Positions 24,072 through 35,300 of a DNA stretch of 64,000 nt are shown piece by piece (within the stretch, counting starts at the first letter, position 1; each line of letters begins with the position of its first letter). The DNA comes from Rhynchonema sp. JSB1_4. Its lineage: Eukaryota > Nematoda > Chromadorea > Monhysterida > Xyalidae. The position numbers were made by a program, and so were the translations under genes. The notes under the pieces were generated by a model that was not told the origin of the DNA, did not search any database, and was given only the letters and a program-made list of their open reading frames with translations. The stretch spans positions 62,001 to 126,000 of the forward strand of contig JASAMV010001434.1 in NCBI GenBank assembly GCA_030248065.1, given 5' to 3'.

Positions 24072-24738
24072 CAGGGTTGGAAAAAATTCGTTGAACATGT
24101 TTTTTTTTAAAAAAAACTAAAAAAAATTCCTTTTAACAAGTCTCAGATTCAGGGAAGTTTTACCAATTTGCCTAAAACGCGCAAAAACGCGAAAAAATGC
24201 AACTTTAATTCACAAGTCACTGTTGTGACTTGGTTTGCATCACTTATGAAGGGTGTTTACGTCATTTCGGTGCGATCCAACAGTCTGTGCTTGATATGGA
24301 CCGATGATTGCTGCTGTGTGGTATCAGACACAACAGTTTGTGGTCGAATAAGCAAGATTCACTCATAAACCACACAGAATTGAGAATATAAGCCGCAGAA
24401 ATACTTGTCGGGTAACTGAATCAGTCGTATATGACCGACCTAATGGTGTATCACATCGAAGTACCATGTAAGTACATTGCATACTGTGCCCCATGTATCA
24501 CGTGAAGGTATATAATAACATCATTTGGGGCATCTTAGGTACGAAATACATGCCCCAAAGGTGATTTTGTGAAGAAAATTTTTCGACCTTTGAGAAAAAA
24601 TGACAAAAAATAAACCCCAAAAAGGTCATTTTTGGACGTTTTAGAACATTTTGTTCCCCCGAAAAACATTTTAAAAAAATTTAATTTTTTTAAAACCTTT
24701 TCTAAAAATTTTTTTTTAAAATTTTTTGCCCAACCCTG
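24072..24738. mobile_element. hAT-like MITE with CAGGGTTGG terminus and poly-T/A arms
   Basis: The left end is CAGGGTTGGAAAAAATTCG and the right end is AAATTTTTTGCCCAACCCTG, matching the terminus of 15486-15949. The flanks CACTGATC and CGCTGATA look like a diverged target duplication. The interior is AT-rich and has no coding capacity. Confidence 0.7.
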
Positions 24739-27299
24739 CGCTGATAAATGGGATCGTGGCCCTGGGGTGGGCTCTTACTCAAAAAAGAGTCGGTCTGTAA
24801 CAGATGCCTTCGAAGACATCGTTGCTCGATTGGCATACATATCAACATGAATTAATCAAAGCCCTTCATTATCAGTGAATCTAATCGATTCGCAATCGCA
24901 ACGTCAGACGGACACTTTTGCATGAGCGCTGAACAAGGGCTGACAAGCGTATTTTTAATAAAACTGAAATTTAGCACCAGTGAAAGTTTGGCATCCGGTT
25001 CCAAGGGGAGATCCATCATCCAGCACGACAGCCATACAAAAACGTGCCGTGACAGTTTACAAATTTTTGTTCGAAACAAATTTAAATTTGGAACTGGATT
25101 TTGGTCCGCATGTGACGCAAACTCCGGACCAATAATATCAACCTGGAAAACTTTTTTGTCTGATCGAGGACAAAATTTATGACAGTGGGAACACACAATG
25201 AATATAGATAAAAGTGGTAAGGTAAAAGCGGTCGGTTGGTGCAATCACCATGATCGATGGTGTCACTCTTGCATGACATAAACGAGCTTCCCGCTAATTT
25301 TACGTAGCCTCCTTATACACGAGGTCGGTCTGACAACATGTATGTTTGCTATACATGCAGATGTCTCAATCTCGATCACAAACGGTTTTTAATTGCATGC
25401 CCTCTATAGCATACCCCCAATAACGGTGGCGTGTTAGTGGACATTACTTTTTCTTTCCATTTTCTGTTATGACGAGCAACCGTTCAAAAGTAGCGGTAAG
25501 GTGACAGTTTCCGGGGTGTGATTATGCCGAGTGCTTTGGGAAATTAGGCTTTAACACTGTTTACCCTGGAGCCCGGGCGGTTCCCTATATTTTAAGGAGC
25601 ACATAGCATCATTTGGAGGACATCTCATGTGCATGCTTGGCGAAATGAAAAGAAAATAAAGCCAGCTGGCAGCCAGAGATTGACCCACCTGTTCTCACCC
25701 AGTTTCGATTCTGCTGTTCCATGCTAGGCTCACGACCGAATGACATCCTTGGTGACGTTCTTTGGTTATACGTGTGGTTGTTATAACTATAATCTCGAAC
25801 GAAACACAACTTGCATCCATGAAGTTTGTCAACGCGTTTGGATGTGGCAGCAGCTGTGAGACAGCGTATGGTTTCGGATTGATAGGAGGGGCTCATGCAC
25901 TCGAAAGCACCTTCATGTCGTCTCTTGAGAGCTCTCATCTCAACCAGTTTTTTGTGTTTGAAAGCTTGTCTACTCCTGTGCTCAAAAGACACTGGTTGGG
26001 TACACAACTGTTCTTCTCACTTAGTGCACAGCATGGTCTCAAGCTTTTTTCAGGGGACACGACTTGGAAATGCGCATAAATTAATTATATTTGGGAAAAA
26101 ATGACGAAAATATTTTGATGCCGCGATGCACGTATCGCGACTGTCACGGAAAGTTTCTATAAAAGAGAACTTAATGCGAGGTTCACTAAAATTCCACATA
26201 CTGTATGAACCAAGCATGCGCAAAAAGTCAAACTTGATTACACCGTGACGTGCTTTGCGGTGAAAACCAGTGCCATGTTCCGATCCTGTATGTGACAGTA
26301 GTCTAGAACTTTTTTGGCATGTTGTTTTCAGGAAAGGCGAACACATTAAGATAAGGGAATGGAACAAAATTGATTAAAATATTACATATAGCTGCGCAAG
26401 TGTGCTCGGCATGGTCGCTTTCATGCTTATTGCCCCAAGAGTCCAATCGGTCAGTCATTTCACGACCACGCTGAAAAGAAAAGAGAAAGAGACAAATTCG
26501 TATAATTTCTATCGCCATGTCAGCATTTGTTCTGTTCAGTTCAGAAATCAGTTCAAATCATTACAATTATAGCCATGCAGTTGACACTGCCAAGTACAAG
26601 ACTGCCCTTGAGCCTCGTTAACGGTTTGGTCTCTCAGTCACCAAGCAAATTGAATGAACTTTGAGAGGCAAAGCGCACTGGGAATGGTAAGGGCATTAAG
26701 GCCAGAAAATTTTTGACTTCCTCAATCCTCAGTACCATAATACAGCACCACAAAGAGTCAAAAGGCCAGCAAAGCAAAAACAGCAAACAAAAGCAGAAGC
26801 TACTGCACAATCATTCTAATTTGCTCATCGTGCCGAAGAAGATAACTCACCTGGCAAAATGAAACTCAAACAAGCCCTCAAAATATCGCCCATTGTGATC
26901 ATTGAAGATATTTTGCGTTAAGCATGGAAACCGGGATCGATTCATTTGCAACTGCAAGCGGTGTGCGCAACCATTGGTTCGGGAACTGGATAAAGCTTTG
27001 GACTGACCCCATGCTCGTATTGGACAAAGTATGACCCCTCCGTGGAATTAGATAAAAGCACAGCTTGTTATCATGCCCATTGATTCAGAGCCCGCTTGTA
27101 ATATGAGAGACTCGAACATATATAGGGGACACACATGGGTTTATGACATTCGAAATGAGAATAAGTGGCAACCGTCGGACACACGTAGGTGTTGAATACC
27201 TTAGCCCCACGTTCCCATCATTGTTGTAAACCCATTATGACTATGGACGTGGTTGTCTAATGTTTCAACACATTGACATGATGCCACTTGCATCGTCTG

Positions 27300-28060
27300 G
27301 AACTGAGGCAGAGTGCGGTTTCAGTTTCAGCCAAGGTGATCTGTGATAAATTACAGATGAAAATGAAAATGACCCAATCTGAACGCGTTAAAGGGGCCGC
27401 GACATCATTATTTTTCACGATGCACCGCCTGATTTTACGTCAGAAATTGAAAGACGACATCCGAAGGAACATGTCTTACAAAGACAACAACATTGACCCG
27501 CGCTGTTTTCCGCATGAAAATCACCCCCGAACATCGAATGTCAGGAACAAAAGTCAGTTTGCTGTAGTCGCTCGGCTGCTTGAAAATCAGGCATCGAGCT
27601 CAAAAAATTATGATATGGACTCGGTGCTTATGTAATATCTGCGAAACATTTTTCCGACAACCAGCTCCAAGCACCTGTCGACGTTGCAATTTCTGTGGCA
27701 GCTGAAATGTTTCGCAAATATTACATAAGCGCCATATCATAATTTTTTGAGCTCGCTGCCAAATCTTCAAGCGGCCGAGCGACTACAGCAAACTGACTTT
27801 TGTTCCTGACATTCGATGTTCGGGGGTGATTTTCATGCGGAAAACAGCGCGGGTCAATGTTGTTGTCTTTGTAAGACATGTTCCTTCGGATGTCGTATTT
27901 CAATTTCTGACATAAAATCAGGCGGTGTATCGTGAAAAATAATAATGTCGCGCCCCCTTTAATTTTTTGGCTGGATGTCGGGGATACAGATACAGTAACC
28001 GAAACCGAATAATAAACCGCGGGGCGTCTAATTGTTCCGGCAACCTCACCCGACCGCACT
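27300..28060. repeat. Large foldback element with about 260-bp inverted arms
   Basis: The left arm (about 27387-27650) and right arm (about 27706-27963) are near-identical inverted copies separated by a 55-bp loop. Weaker pairing extends to CAGAGTGCGGT at both outer ends. Each arm read outside-in has the same open frame of about 85 codons (HRLILxQKLK, DDIRRNMSYKDNNIDPRCFP, NKSQFAVVAR). The two frames face each other. A transcript across it would form a long hairpin. It ends about 170 bp before the Asterix start codon. Confidence 0.85.
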
Positions 28061-28232
28061 CTGACCGGGAGCTCGTATTTTTGTGGCTTTTTTGCTTTGC
28101 TTTTCATTTCAGTTTTTTCATTTCATTTTTATTTTTCCGAAGTTTGACTGTTGCATCTTTTGTGTCAATTCTTTGAAATTATCGGATTTTTGTTGCAAGA
28201 TATCGTTCGCCGTGCCTGCCAAATTTGCAAAC

Positions 28233-31200
28233 ATGCAGCAAACAAACAACTCGAACGACGTGCGACGTCCAAACAAAGTCATTCGGTTGGTTTTCGATTT
28301 TTAAATTTTTGAAAGAGGGCTCCCGGTGGATTTGCGTTGCGGAGAGGTCCTCCTGGCGCTAACCCAGAATCAAACATGCACATCTCCCTCGCAGACCTCG
28401 CAAGGGGCCGGCGCCGGACGAGAGGGTTTGGGATTATTCGGCGCAGAGGTCGCAATCGGGCCGGGCCGGGCCGCGATTTTGGGCTTTTGGCTCGGACCGG
28501 GCCGGAGATTTGGAGGGTGGGGCCGGGCCGGGCCGGGCACCCCGGCCCGAAGCTTCTGAAGCAGTGGTGTCGTTGAGAAATCGAAATTTTCCCATACCCA
28601 GTCCAATTTTCGGGAAATTTCCCATACATACCCCCAAAAATCAAAAATTTCCCATACCAGGGGGGGGGTTTCCAAAAACTCAAAAATTTCCCATACCCGA
28701 GGGTGGGGGTTTTGAAAAAAATGACCCCAAAAATCTTCTAAAAGTGCCAAAATTGGTCTAAAAAGTGCTTAAAACAGTGTTTTCTTGCGGTAGCAACAGC
28801 AAGCTACTTTTGACATTTTTGGACGAAAAATGGCCAATTTTGGTACTTCTCGGGGTCAAAAAGTCATTTCTTAGGGGTGCTTGTTCCAAAAGTGAAAAAT
28901 TTCCCATACCCCATACCCCCGGCCGATTTCCCATACCCCATACCAGGGGGGGGGGGGTAACCCCCCCCCAACCCCCCCCCCCCCCAACGACACCACTGTT
29001 CTGAAGTGACTTATTTTGCTGAAAAAGTAGGGATTTTTTTTGTCAAAAATGCTAACATTTCTGACGGGTTCGGCAAGTAAGTGATCAGTATTGTCTACCT
29101 GACGACCTTTTCATGGAAAACAATGTATTTTCAACCAGTGGTGTAGCTACCCAGGCGGGGCGGCAACCTGCTGTACCACCAAAAATGTGGGACGGCAACC
29201 TACCTACTGTTCCGGCCGAGCTGGGCGGCTGGGGGAGGAACAAAATTTTTTAGGTCGAAATTTTGAAGAAAATGTGCTCTAAAACGCTAATTTCGCGCGT
29301 AGCGCGCGATTTGTCGCCTATTTGGAGTGAAAAGTACCGATTTTATAGATTTATACCATTTTGAGCCAAGAATCGCAAAGGCCGGGCGGCGACCTACCCA
29401 GTATACCAGGATGGAGCGTTACCTACCTTACCTACTGTACCTAGGGGGACCCCCACCCCCTGCAACACCGTTGTTTTCAACCAAAAAATAGGTTAAAAAA
29501 TCGCAAACATTATGACAGTAATTGGGTTAAAATCTGAGCCAAAAATTCGGGCCGGGCCGGAGATTTGGGGGTTCGGGTCGCGGGTCGGGCCGGGCCGGGC
29601 CGGGCCGGCCAAACCCGGCCCGATTGCGACCTCTGATTCGGCGGCGAAGACATCCTTCCTTTGCCTTCTTCACACAATTTTACGCCTTCTTCACACAATT
29701 TTACCTGATCCCCTTTTCCAAATGTTCTGCAAGAGGAGCCGCGGCCTTTGTGCTGCCATTGGATCACGGCAATTGCTTAACACTTTAAAACCATATTAAT
29801 CGTTTACCGTAAAAACTTACTACGGGGGCCCTATAATTTCACTAACCCCAATTTTGGGGGATATATTACGCGGGCTCTATTCCCGGGGGGCTCTACTAAT
29901 TCGCAAACCCGAATCAGGAAAAACCCCAGAAATACCCCTAAAAACCCCCAAAACGGGGTTGAAACGCTTTTTTCGCTTGGAATCGCATTTATTTGTGTCT
30001 GTTCATCAATAAGAGGCGTATTATATGCTCTAAACGAACAACAAACGTAACAAAACTATTTTCATTTCCGTAATTGTCCCACCCGGTCTTGTAACTGTGC
30101 TTCTATCACTAATTTACGTGCATGGTTTTATGCGTCACTGAGAGCAATAAGCAAACAAACAAACAACAAACGTACATAAATCTAAATGTGATAGGGGATT
30201 TTATTTAGGGGTCTCTATTCCGGGGGAAGACGGTATCGTCTTGCGTCATGCAGCAGCACAGCAATCAACCGATGCGTTCACCACTGTGTTATGTCTGTCA
30301 TTCACATTCACCCAGCCAGATTTCAGCTACAAACCGGTGGACCCAGGTGCGACACCCGAAGATCCGACGCCAGAGTACATGAATGTGTTGGGCATGATCT
30401 TCAGTATGTGTGGATTGATGATGAGGGTGCGTTATTCTCCGTTTCAGGTTTTAGTTCAACAAGCTTCAGCAATATGGGTGGGCAATACCCAATACCACTA
30501 CCACCCAATACCAATACCAGTGTTTGGTATTGAAATTCTGATCTTGGGTATTGGTATTGAAGCTGGCCTGGTATTGGTATTGGTATTGGGTTTGCCCAGG
30601 TATTGGGTCCAAACGAATACCCAATACTAATCCAGAAAAACCCAATACCAAACCAATACCTGACTCAAAACCACTGTAGTGGCTGGGGGGGGATGGGGGG
30701 GATTCCCCCCCCCCTAAGGGATATCTATCTCGAGTCAACCCTTAGGGGGGGGGATGGGGGGGAGGGGAAGGGTATCTATCTCGAGCCGACCCCAAAGGGT
30801 ATCTCGAGTAAGTAGATTTATGGTTTTCAAAGGCAAAAATAGGTGTTTTTCGACCTCGCGCAAACACCCAAAAATGGTCATTTTAGGCCAATTTTCGGCA
30901 AAAATGTCAAAAAATACCCATTTTTAGGCCAATTTTGCAGTAAAATTGCATGCAAAAAACGGCCTTTTTTTCGCCTTTTGACGGACCATAGGTGTATCTT
31001 GGGTAGCCTCTGGGAGGTATCTCGAGTAAGTCCGAAACCTTCCCCCCCCCTAGGGTATCTTGGGTCGATTGGCCTGCCACCACACTGCTCAAAACCCAAT
31101 ACCAACCCAATACTAGACCAAAAACCGAATACCAAACCAATACTAAGACCAATACCCATTATCCAATACCAATACCAACCCAATACTCAATACCAATACC

Positions 31201-31902
31201 AACCTAATACCAAACCCAATACCAGGCACTTCAGTAGTATTATCTGGTATTAGGTATTGGTATTGGTATTGGGTCTCACCCGGTATTGGTATTGGGTATT
31301 GGTATTGGGTCACCAATTTGGTATTGGTATTGGGTATTGGTACAGGGCCGGTATTGGGTATTGGTATTGGGTGTCAAAAGTGGTATTGTGCCCAGGCCTA
31401 TTCAGCAATACGGTCGGTATGTGTTTGAATTTCACTGGATGCATTTGCTCATAGATTCGAGATTATAGGTCAGATTTCCACCCATAAATTTGGTTTGCAG
31501 GCAAAGTGTGAAAATTCTACAGCTGTGAAGACGTGCAAATAAAAGCTTTTAGGTACAAATTGCACTTAATTTTCCAATTTTGGGCACAAGTAAATATTTT
31601 CCTGGTGCCCGTAGCCCAAAAATGGTAAAAAATTGTGACGATTCCAGTTGAAATGGTGCGCATGGGTGGCGTTGTTCTGTTCGTGTATCAGTTTCGCCAA
31701 TGGACGCGCAAATGATGATGCGAAACAAGTGCTCAGCAGTTTCATGTTAGTCTTTGTTTTTCGTTTTTTATCCTATTTTATCTCAAAGTAAATGAAAAAC
31801 TCAGACTTCCTCAATTTGCTCAGGTTATCAATATCGGCCGTTGTGATGTGCTATCTGCAGAATCCGCAACCGATCGTTCCGTTGTGGTCATCCTTAACCT
31901 GA
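28233..31902 (+). CDS. WDR83OS: Asterix, PAT-complex subunit (WDR83OS homologue)
   Basis: Four exons: 28233-28285, 30327-30426, 31648-31745, 31824-31902; phases close, 109 aa (human 106). The protein starts with [18 protein letters not shown] then [47 protein letters not shown] and [20 protein letters not shown], collinear with human Asterix throughout. It is a small membrane protein that pairs with CCDC47 as the PAT intramembrane chaperone at the ER translocon. Intron 1 (2.0 kb) and intron 2 (1.2 kb) are swollen by nested hAT-like elements while the coding sequence stays intact. The UBE2O start lies about 400 bp downstream on the same strand. Confidence 0.96.
28562..28998. mobile_element. 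Nested hAT-like MITE, CAGTGGTGTCGTTG termini
   Basis: The 14-bp terminal repeats CAGTGGTGTCGTTG and CAACGACACCACTG are perfect, and so is the duplication TTCTGAAG (28554-28561, 28999-29006). The arms carry repeated TTTCCCATACC and poly-G/C tracts. Inserted into the 28444-29635 element. Confidence 0.9.
29136..29473. mobile_element. Nested hAT-like MITE, CAGTGGTGTAGCTACC terminus
   Basis: It starts CAGTGGTGTAGCTACCCAGG and ends CCCCTGCAACACCGTTG, a poor inverted match, but the duplication TTTTCAAC (29128-29135, 29474-29481) is perfect. Internal CGGCAACCTACCTACTG also occurs at 3462-3515, and the left end recurs at 6054-6113. Inserted into 28444-29635. Confidence 0.82.
30473..31400. mobile_element. 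hAT-like MITE with (GGTATTGG)n arms, copy 2 (host of a nested element)
   Basis: The left end is TATGGGTGGGCAATACCC. The right end read inward is TAGGCCTGGGCACAATACC, the same termini as 3549-5005 in the opposite orientation. The duplication TTCAGCAA (30465-30472, 31401-31408) is perfect. Inserted in Asterix intron 2 and itself hit by 30672-31087. Confidence 0.87.
30672..31087. mobile_element. Nested hAT-like MITE, GTAGTGGCAGGCC family, copy 2
   Basis: The left end is CACTGTAGTGGCTGGGG. The right end read inward is CAGTGTGGTGGCAGGCCA. The duplication CTCAAAAC (30664-30671, 31088-31095) is perfect. It shares with 6164-7075 an A/T-rich core (GCAAAAATAGGTGTTTTTCG). Arms carry GGGGATGGGGGG and GTATCTCGAG units. 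Confidence 0.87.
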
Positions 31903-32317
31903 CAGAAAAAGTGAAAATATTCAATTCTGCAATTTATTTATCGATAGTTTGAAAGTACCTGCTGTAGATGAGTCATACTGCGTCGTCATTCATTACTCGC
32001 TTTGTCGCGAAATATTATTTGTCGCATTTGCTCTTTGTTTTCATACCGTTTTCTTGAAAGCTCGTTTCCCCACTTCTGGTGCCAGCACTACTGGGTGGTT
32101 AGCCTGTTTCCTTTCTCGCATAAAAATTGTTTAGTTTTTTACACGTGCTTTATTTCGTACATTTGGGTCAGAAGAGCAGCCCACACGCTGTCTGTGTCAT
32201 TCGTCAGCGTTTACCTACGGAAGGTTATTCAATTTCATAATATTGTGTCTGGTCTTCTCGTTTCGTGCGTTTCATAATCTTGTTATTTTAGCCAAAAACC
32301 GAACTGAAGAAACCATA

Positions 32318-35300
32318 ATGGAAGATGAGACGGAAGAGCCTCATTATGCTGGATGTCCCTGTTCGTGTGGACGATCAGCTACTGGCAACTCGAGGACGGG
32401 CGAAACAGTGAGTCTCGTGACGTGTCAAACCTGGCAGCAGTATAGTTCCTGGTCCGTAGGGCGATATAGCGGACCCTCCGTTTTTTTCGGAGGGGGATAG
32501 GAAGGGGCGAAGCTCCAAATTCAGGAAAAACTCACAAAATTTGACCCATTTTTGCCCCTTTTTGGAAAAAAATTCTACTTAAAAAGGTATTTTGGCGACT
32601 TTTGGCAACATTGACCTAAAATCACCCACGTTAGGCCTAAAAATGCCTATTTTAGGCGAAAATTTGGGCAGATAGTGTACCCGGAGGGGCAGATAGGGGG
32701 ATAGTGTACCACCTGAGGGGAAATAACGTACCCGAAGGGGGCCCCGACCTCCCCCCAGGAACTACACTGCTGGCAACACATCTCTCGGCTGGGGACGGTG
32801 ACGTTTTCAAAGTGCCCTTGCAGCAGTCATCTACTGTGACGACATAAAATTTGTTTCGTCAACGTGGACGTTGTTCCTTGGTCTCGGTGGCGCTGGTCAA
32901 AACTTTACTCATAAATCTCGAAATATTCGTTTTTCTGGATTTGTAAATGTTTGGGAGCGCAGATTCAGCTGCAGTTTACGCGTGGAAATTTAACATTTTG
33001 CTTAGCAAACAGATTTTATTGGTGCATCTCACATCAGAAATTTGCAGTGTTGTGCAAAATACCACTGAACAACAGTGAAGAACCCTTGACATCGATTTCA
33101 TCTCGCACATCAACAAAACATGTTTGAAACATCACGCAGGTTGTGCACCCAACACGTGACTGGCCGTGGCTGGGCAATTTGACTGACTGGGACGAAGATG
33201 GATTCAAATTGGTTGAACGCGCTAAAACAGAATCAAAGGGAACTACCAAAACTGACGTGGTAATTTCTTGCGGTTGTCAAGTCATACAATGAAAAAATGC
33301 TTTGATTTTTGTGGATAAGGAATAGCAAAACACAATTAGCGACTGTCTTGAGCGGATGTACGGTCGCTAATAAACCACAAATCACTTAATAATAACTACT
33401 CGATAAACACCTTGCAGGCGAAAATATTCAGCAGTGATGATTTCAATCTGCCGCCTTGGGATGCTTGTGGTGACGACGACGTTATCCCTGGACCGGGCAA
33501 TTTGGCCGATATGATGATGAGTGCTAGCGAACAGGTGGATTCGGGGATTATTTTTAGTTTGATTGATTTGACACGTGACTAAGAAATGGAATGTTTTGCC
33601 TTGACTGATTTTTATTCAAGCACGCACACACTGAAATTTTCGTAATTCAAGGCTGATATGCTGGTCAAAGACCTTCAAGATTCTGGAAAAACCTCCCGAC
33701 TCCAGTACGCTTTTTTCAAAAAAATTATTCTACTATGAAAACGTTGAAGAACACAAAATGGAGCATGAGGATTTTCCCTCTCTGTTCGTTTTGAATGCAC
33801 ACCACTTTCGAAATCGGGCTCGTGTTGGCGTAGTTTGCGCTCTACGCCAACACGAGCCCGATTTCGGAGGTGGTAGCTTAGTGAAACATTCATACGTGGC
33901 TGCTGATTTGAGAAATGTTATCCGTTGTGGAATACAACGTGAAGATTTCGCTTCCTTTTCGTTTTGCTAGTGCACCAACTCTGAAATCGGGCTCGTGTTG
34001 GGCATGAACCACGCGAAACATTTCGATCTGCTACTAAGTCTGTATTATCTATTGTGAGGCGCCAGTGCTCGTCAGTGCGAACGCCCCTGGCAAATTTGCC
34101 TCCAAAAACCCCCACCAGCAGATCTTATCAATAAAATATCTTTCAAAATATCCATGCATTTCAGCGGCCTTCTGCCGATCTGCACGAAACCGAATCACAA
34201 ACGTCGCACTATTCGGACGCAGCTGAGCAACTTGAAACATCAGCAACGGCTGCCGAGCCGCAGGAGTCGACAGCAACGACTGCGGTCAAATCCGATGCAC
34301 AAACATCAACCACCGATCTACCTACTGTGCCTTTGAATGTGGTCTTCTATCCCACTATGGAACGGGTGGAAATGGATAACACGGAGGTGGGGAACTGGGG
34401 GTTGGCCAGTTGTTGCATGTTAAAGTCGGTGGTTTTGCTGTTCTTTGATTTTCAACCATAACGTGTTTCAGGTGTCAAGGCAGGAGCATGTAAAATTAGA
34501 GTTTCCTTTTTTGTGATAATCGGAACATTTTGGTGCTTGGTGAGCTTTTTGTCTCACAAGATTTACCGTTCATTCGCGACCGGTCACAGTATCAATTTTG
34601 GATCTGCATCCATGTATCTGTTGAATATTTCCTGCTCATTTGTTATCAATCGATTCGAGACGTGCGGCTGGGGTCGGCAAAAAAACCAACCCAATCTGAG
34701 TTGCCATCATGTCGGGATCCTTCATTTCAGATCACCGTCAGCAAGAACTTGGTATCACGTGACCTTCAAAATGGCAACACCGTCGTGCTAGCTGAAAAGG
34801 CCAGTTGGAATAAGTTTTCTTTTGAATTCAATTAGTATAAGTTTCAACAAAATTCGTTTCTGTTCAGGTAAAAGACAAGGCCAACCGGCGACTGGGCATA
34901 GTCAAGATTGTGAAACATCGTGTTGCCTCATTGGTGCTGCCTGAGTGCAAATATGTGATACGAGATTGCGATCAGGACAGACTTTGGCCACTGCAGGTTT
35001 GTTTCTGATTAATTATGTACATAATGTGTTTTTCAAATATAAATAATTGCGTTTTTCATTTTATTTGCGCCTTTTAGGACCTTGATGCGCACAGCTCAAC
35101 ATACGTGCTCTATAATGGCTGGCTGGGTTCGCCGTATGGCGTGTTCTATGAAGCCACGCTCAGGGCGGATGACGGACAAGAGTCGGTCAAGACGATGGGG
35201 ATTTGTTGATGATTTGTGACATTCTTTTCATTTGTAACTTCATGATTTCAGATTCAAAATCAGCGAAGAGACCTGGCAGTACTCGCAAACGCCCGCCTTC

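Larger units (their letters stand above)
21814..28232. other. Gene-poor intergenic region between ANKFN1 and Asterix
   Basis: About 6.4 kb between the divergent 5' ends of ANKFN1 and WDR83OS. Apart from the elements at 24072-24738 and 27300-28060 I find no exon chain. A 132-codon minus-strand frame (25609-26007) has a basic central part (HKKLVEMRALKRRHEG) but no recognised domain; it could be a decayed exon. AT content is high and several poly-T or poly-A tracts occur. Promoters of both genes should lie here, but I see no convincing TATA element. Confidence 0.6.
28444..29635. mobile_element. hAT-like MITE with CAGAGGTCGCAATCGGGCC termini, hosting two other elements
   Basis: The ends are CAGAGGTCGCAATCGGGCC and GGCCCGATTGCGACCTCTG. 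The duplication ATTCGGCG (28436-28443, 29636-29643) is perfect. The arms are (GGGCC)n-rich. Two later insertions, 28562-28998 and 29136-29473, each with their own perfect 8-bp duplication, account for about 790 bp of its length. All lie in Asterix intron 1. Confidence 0.88.

Noticed and set aside
26580..26950. Possible ribosomal-protein retropseudogene (Lys/Gln-rich frame near AAGCAGAAGC)
   Set aside because: No frame aligns over more than a few residues with a ribosomal protein that I know.
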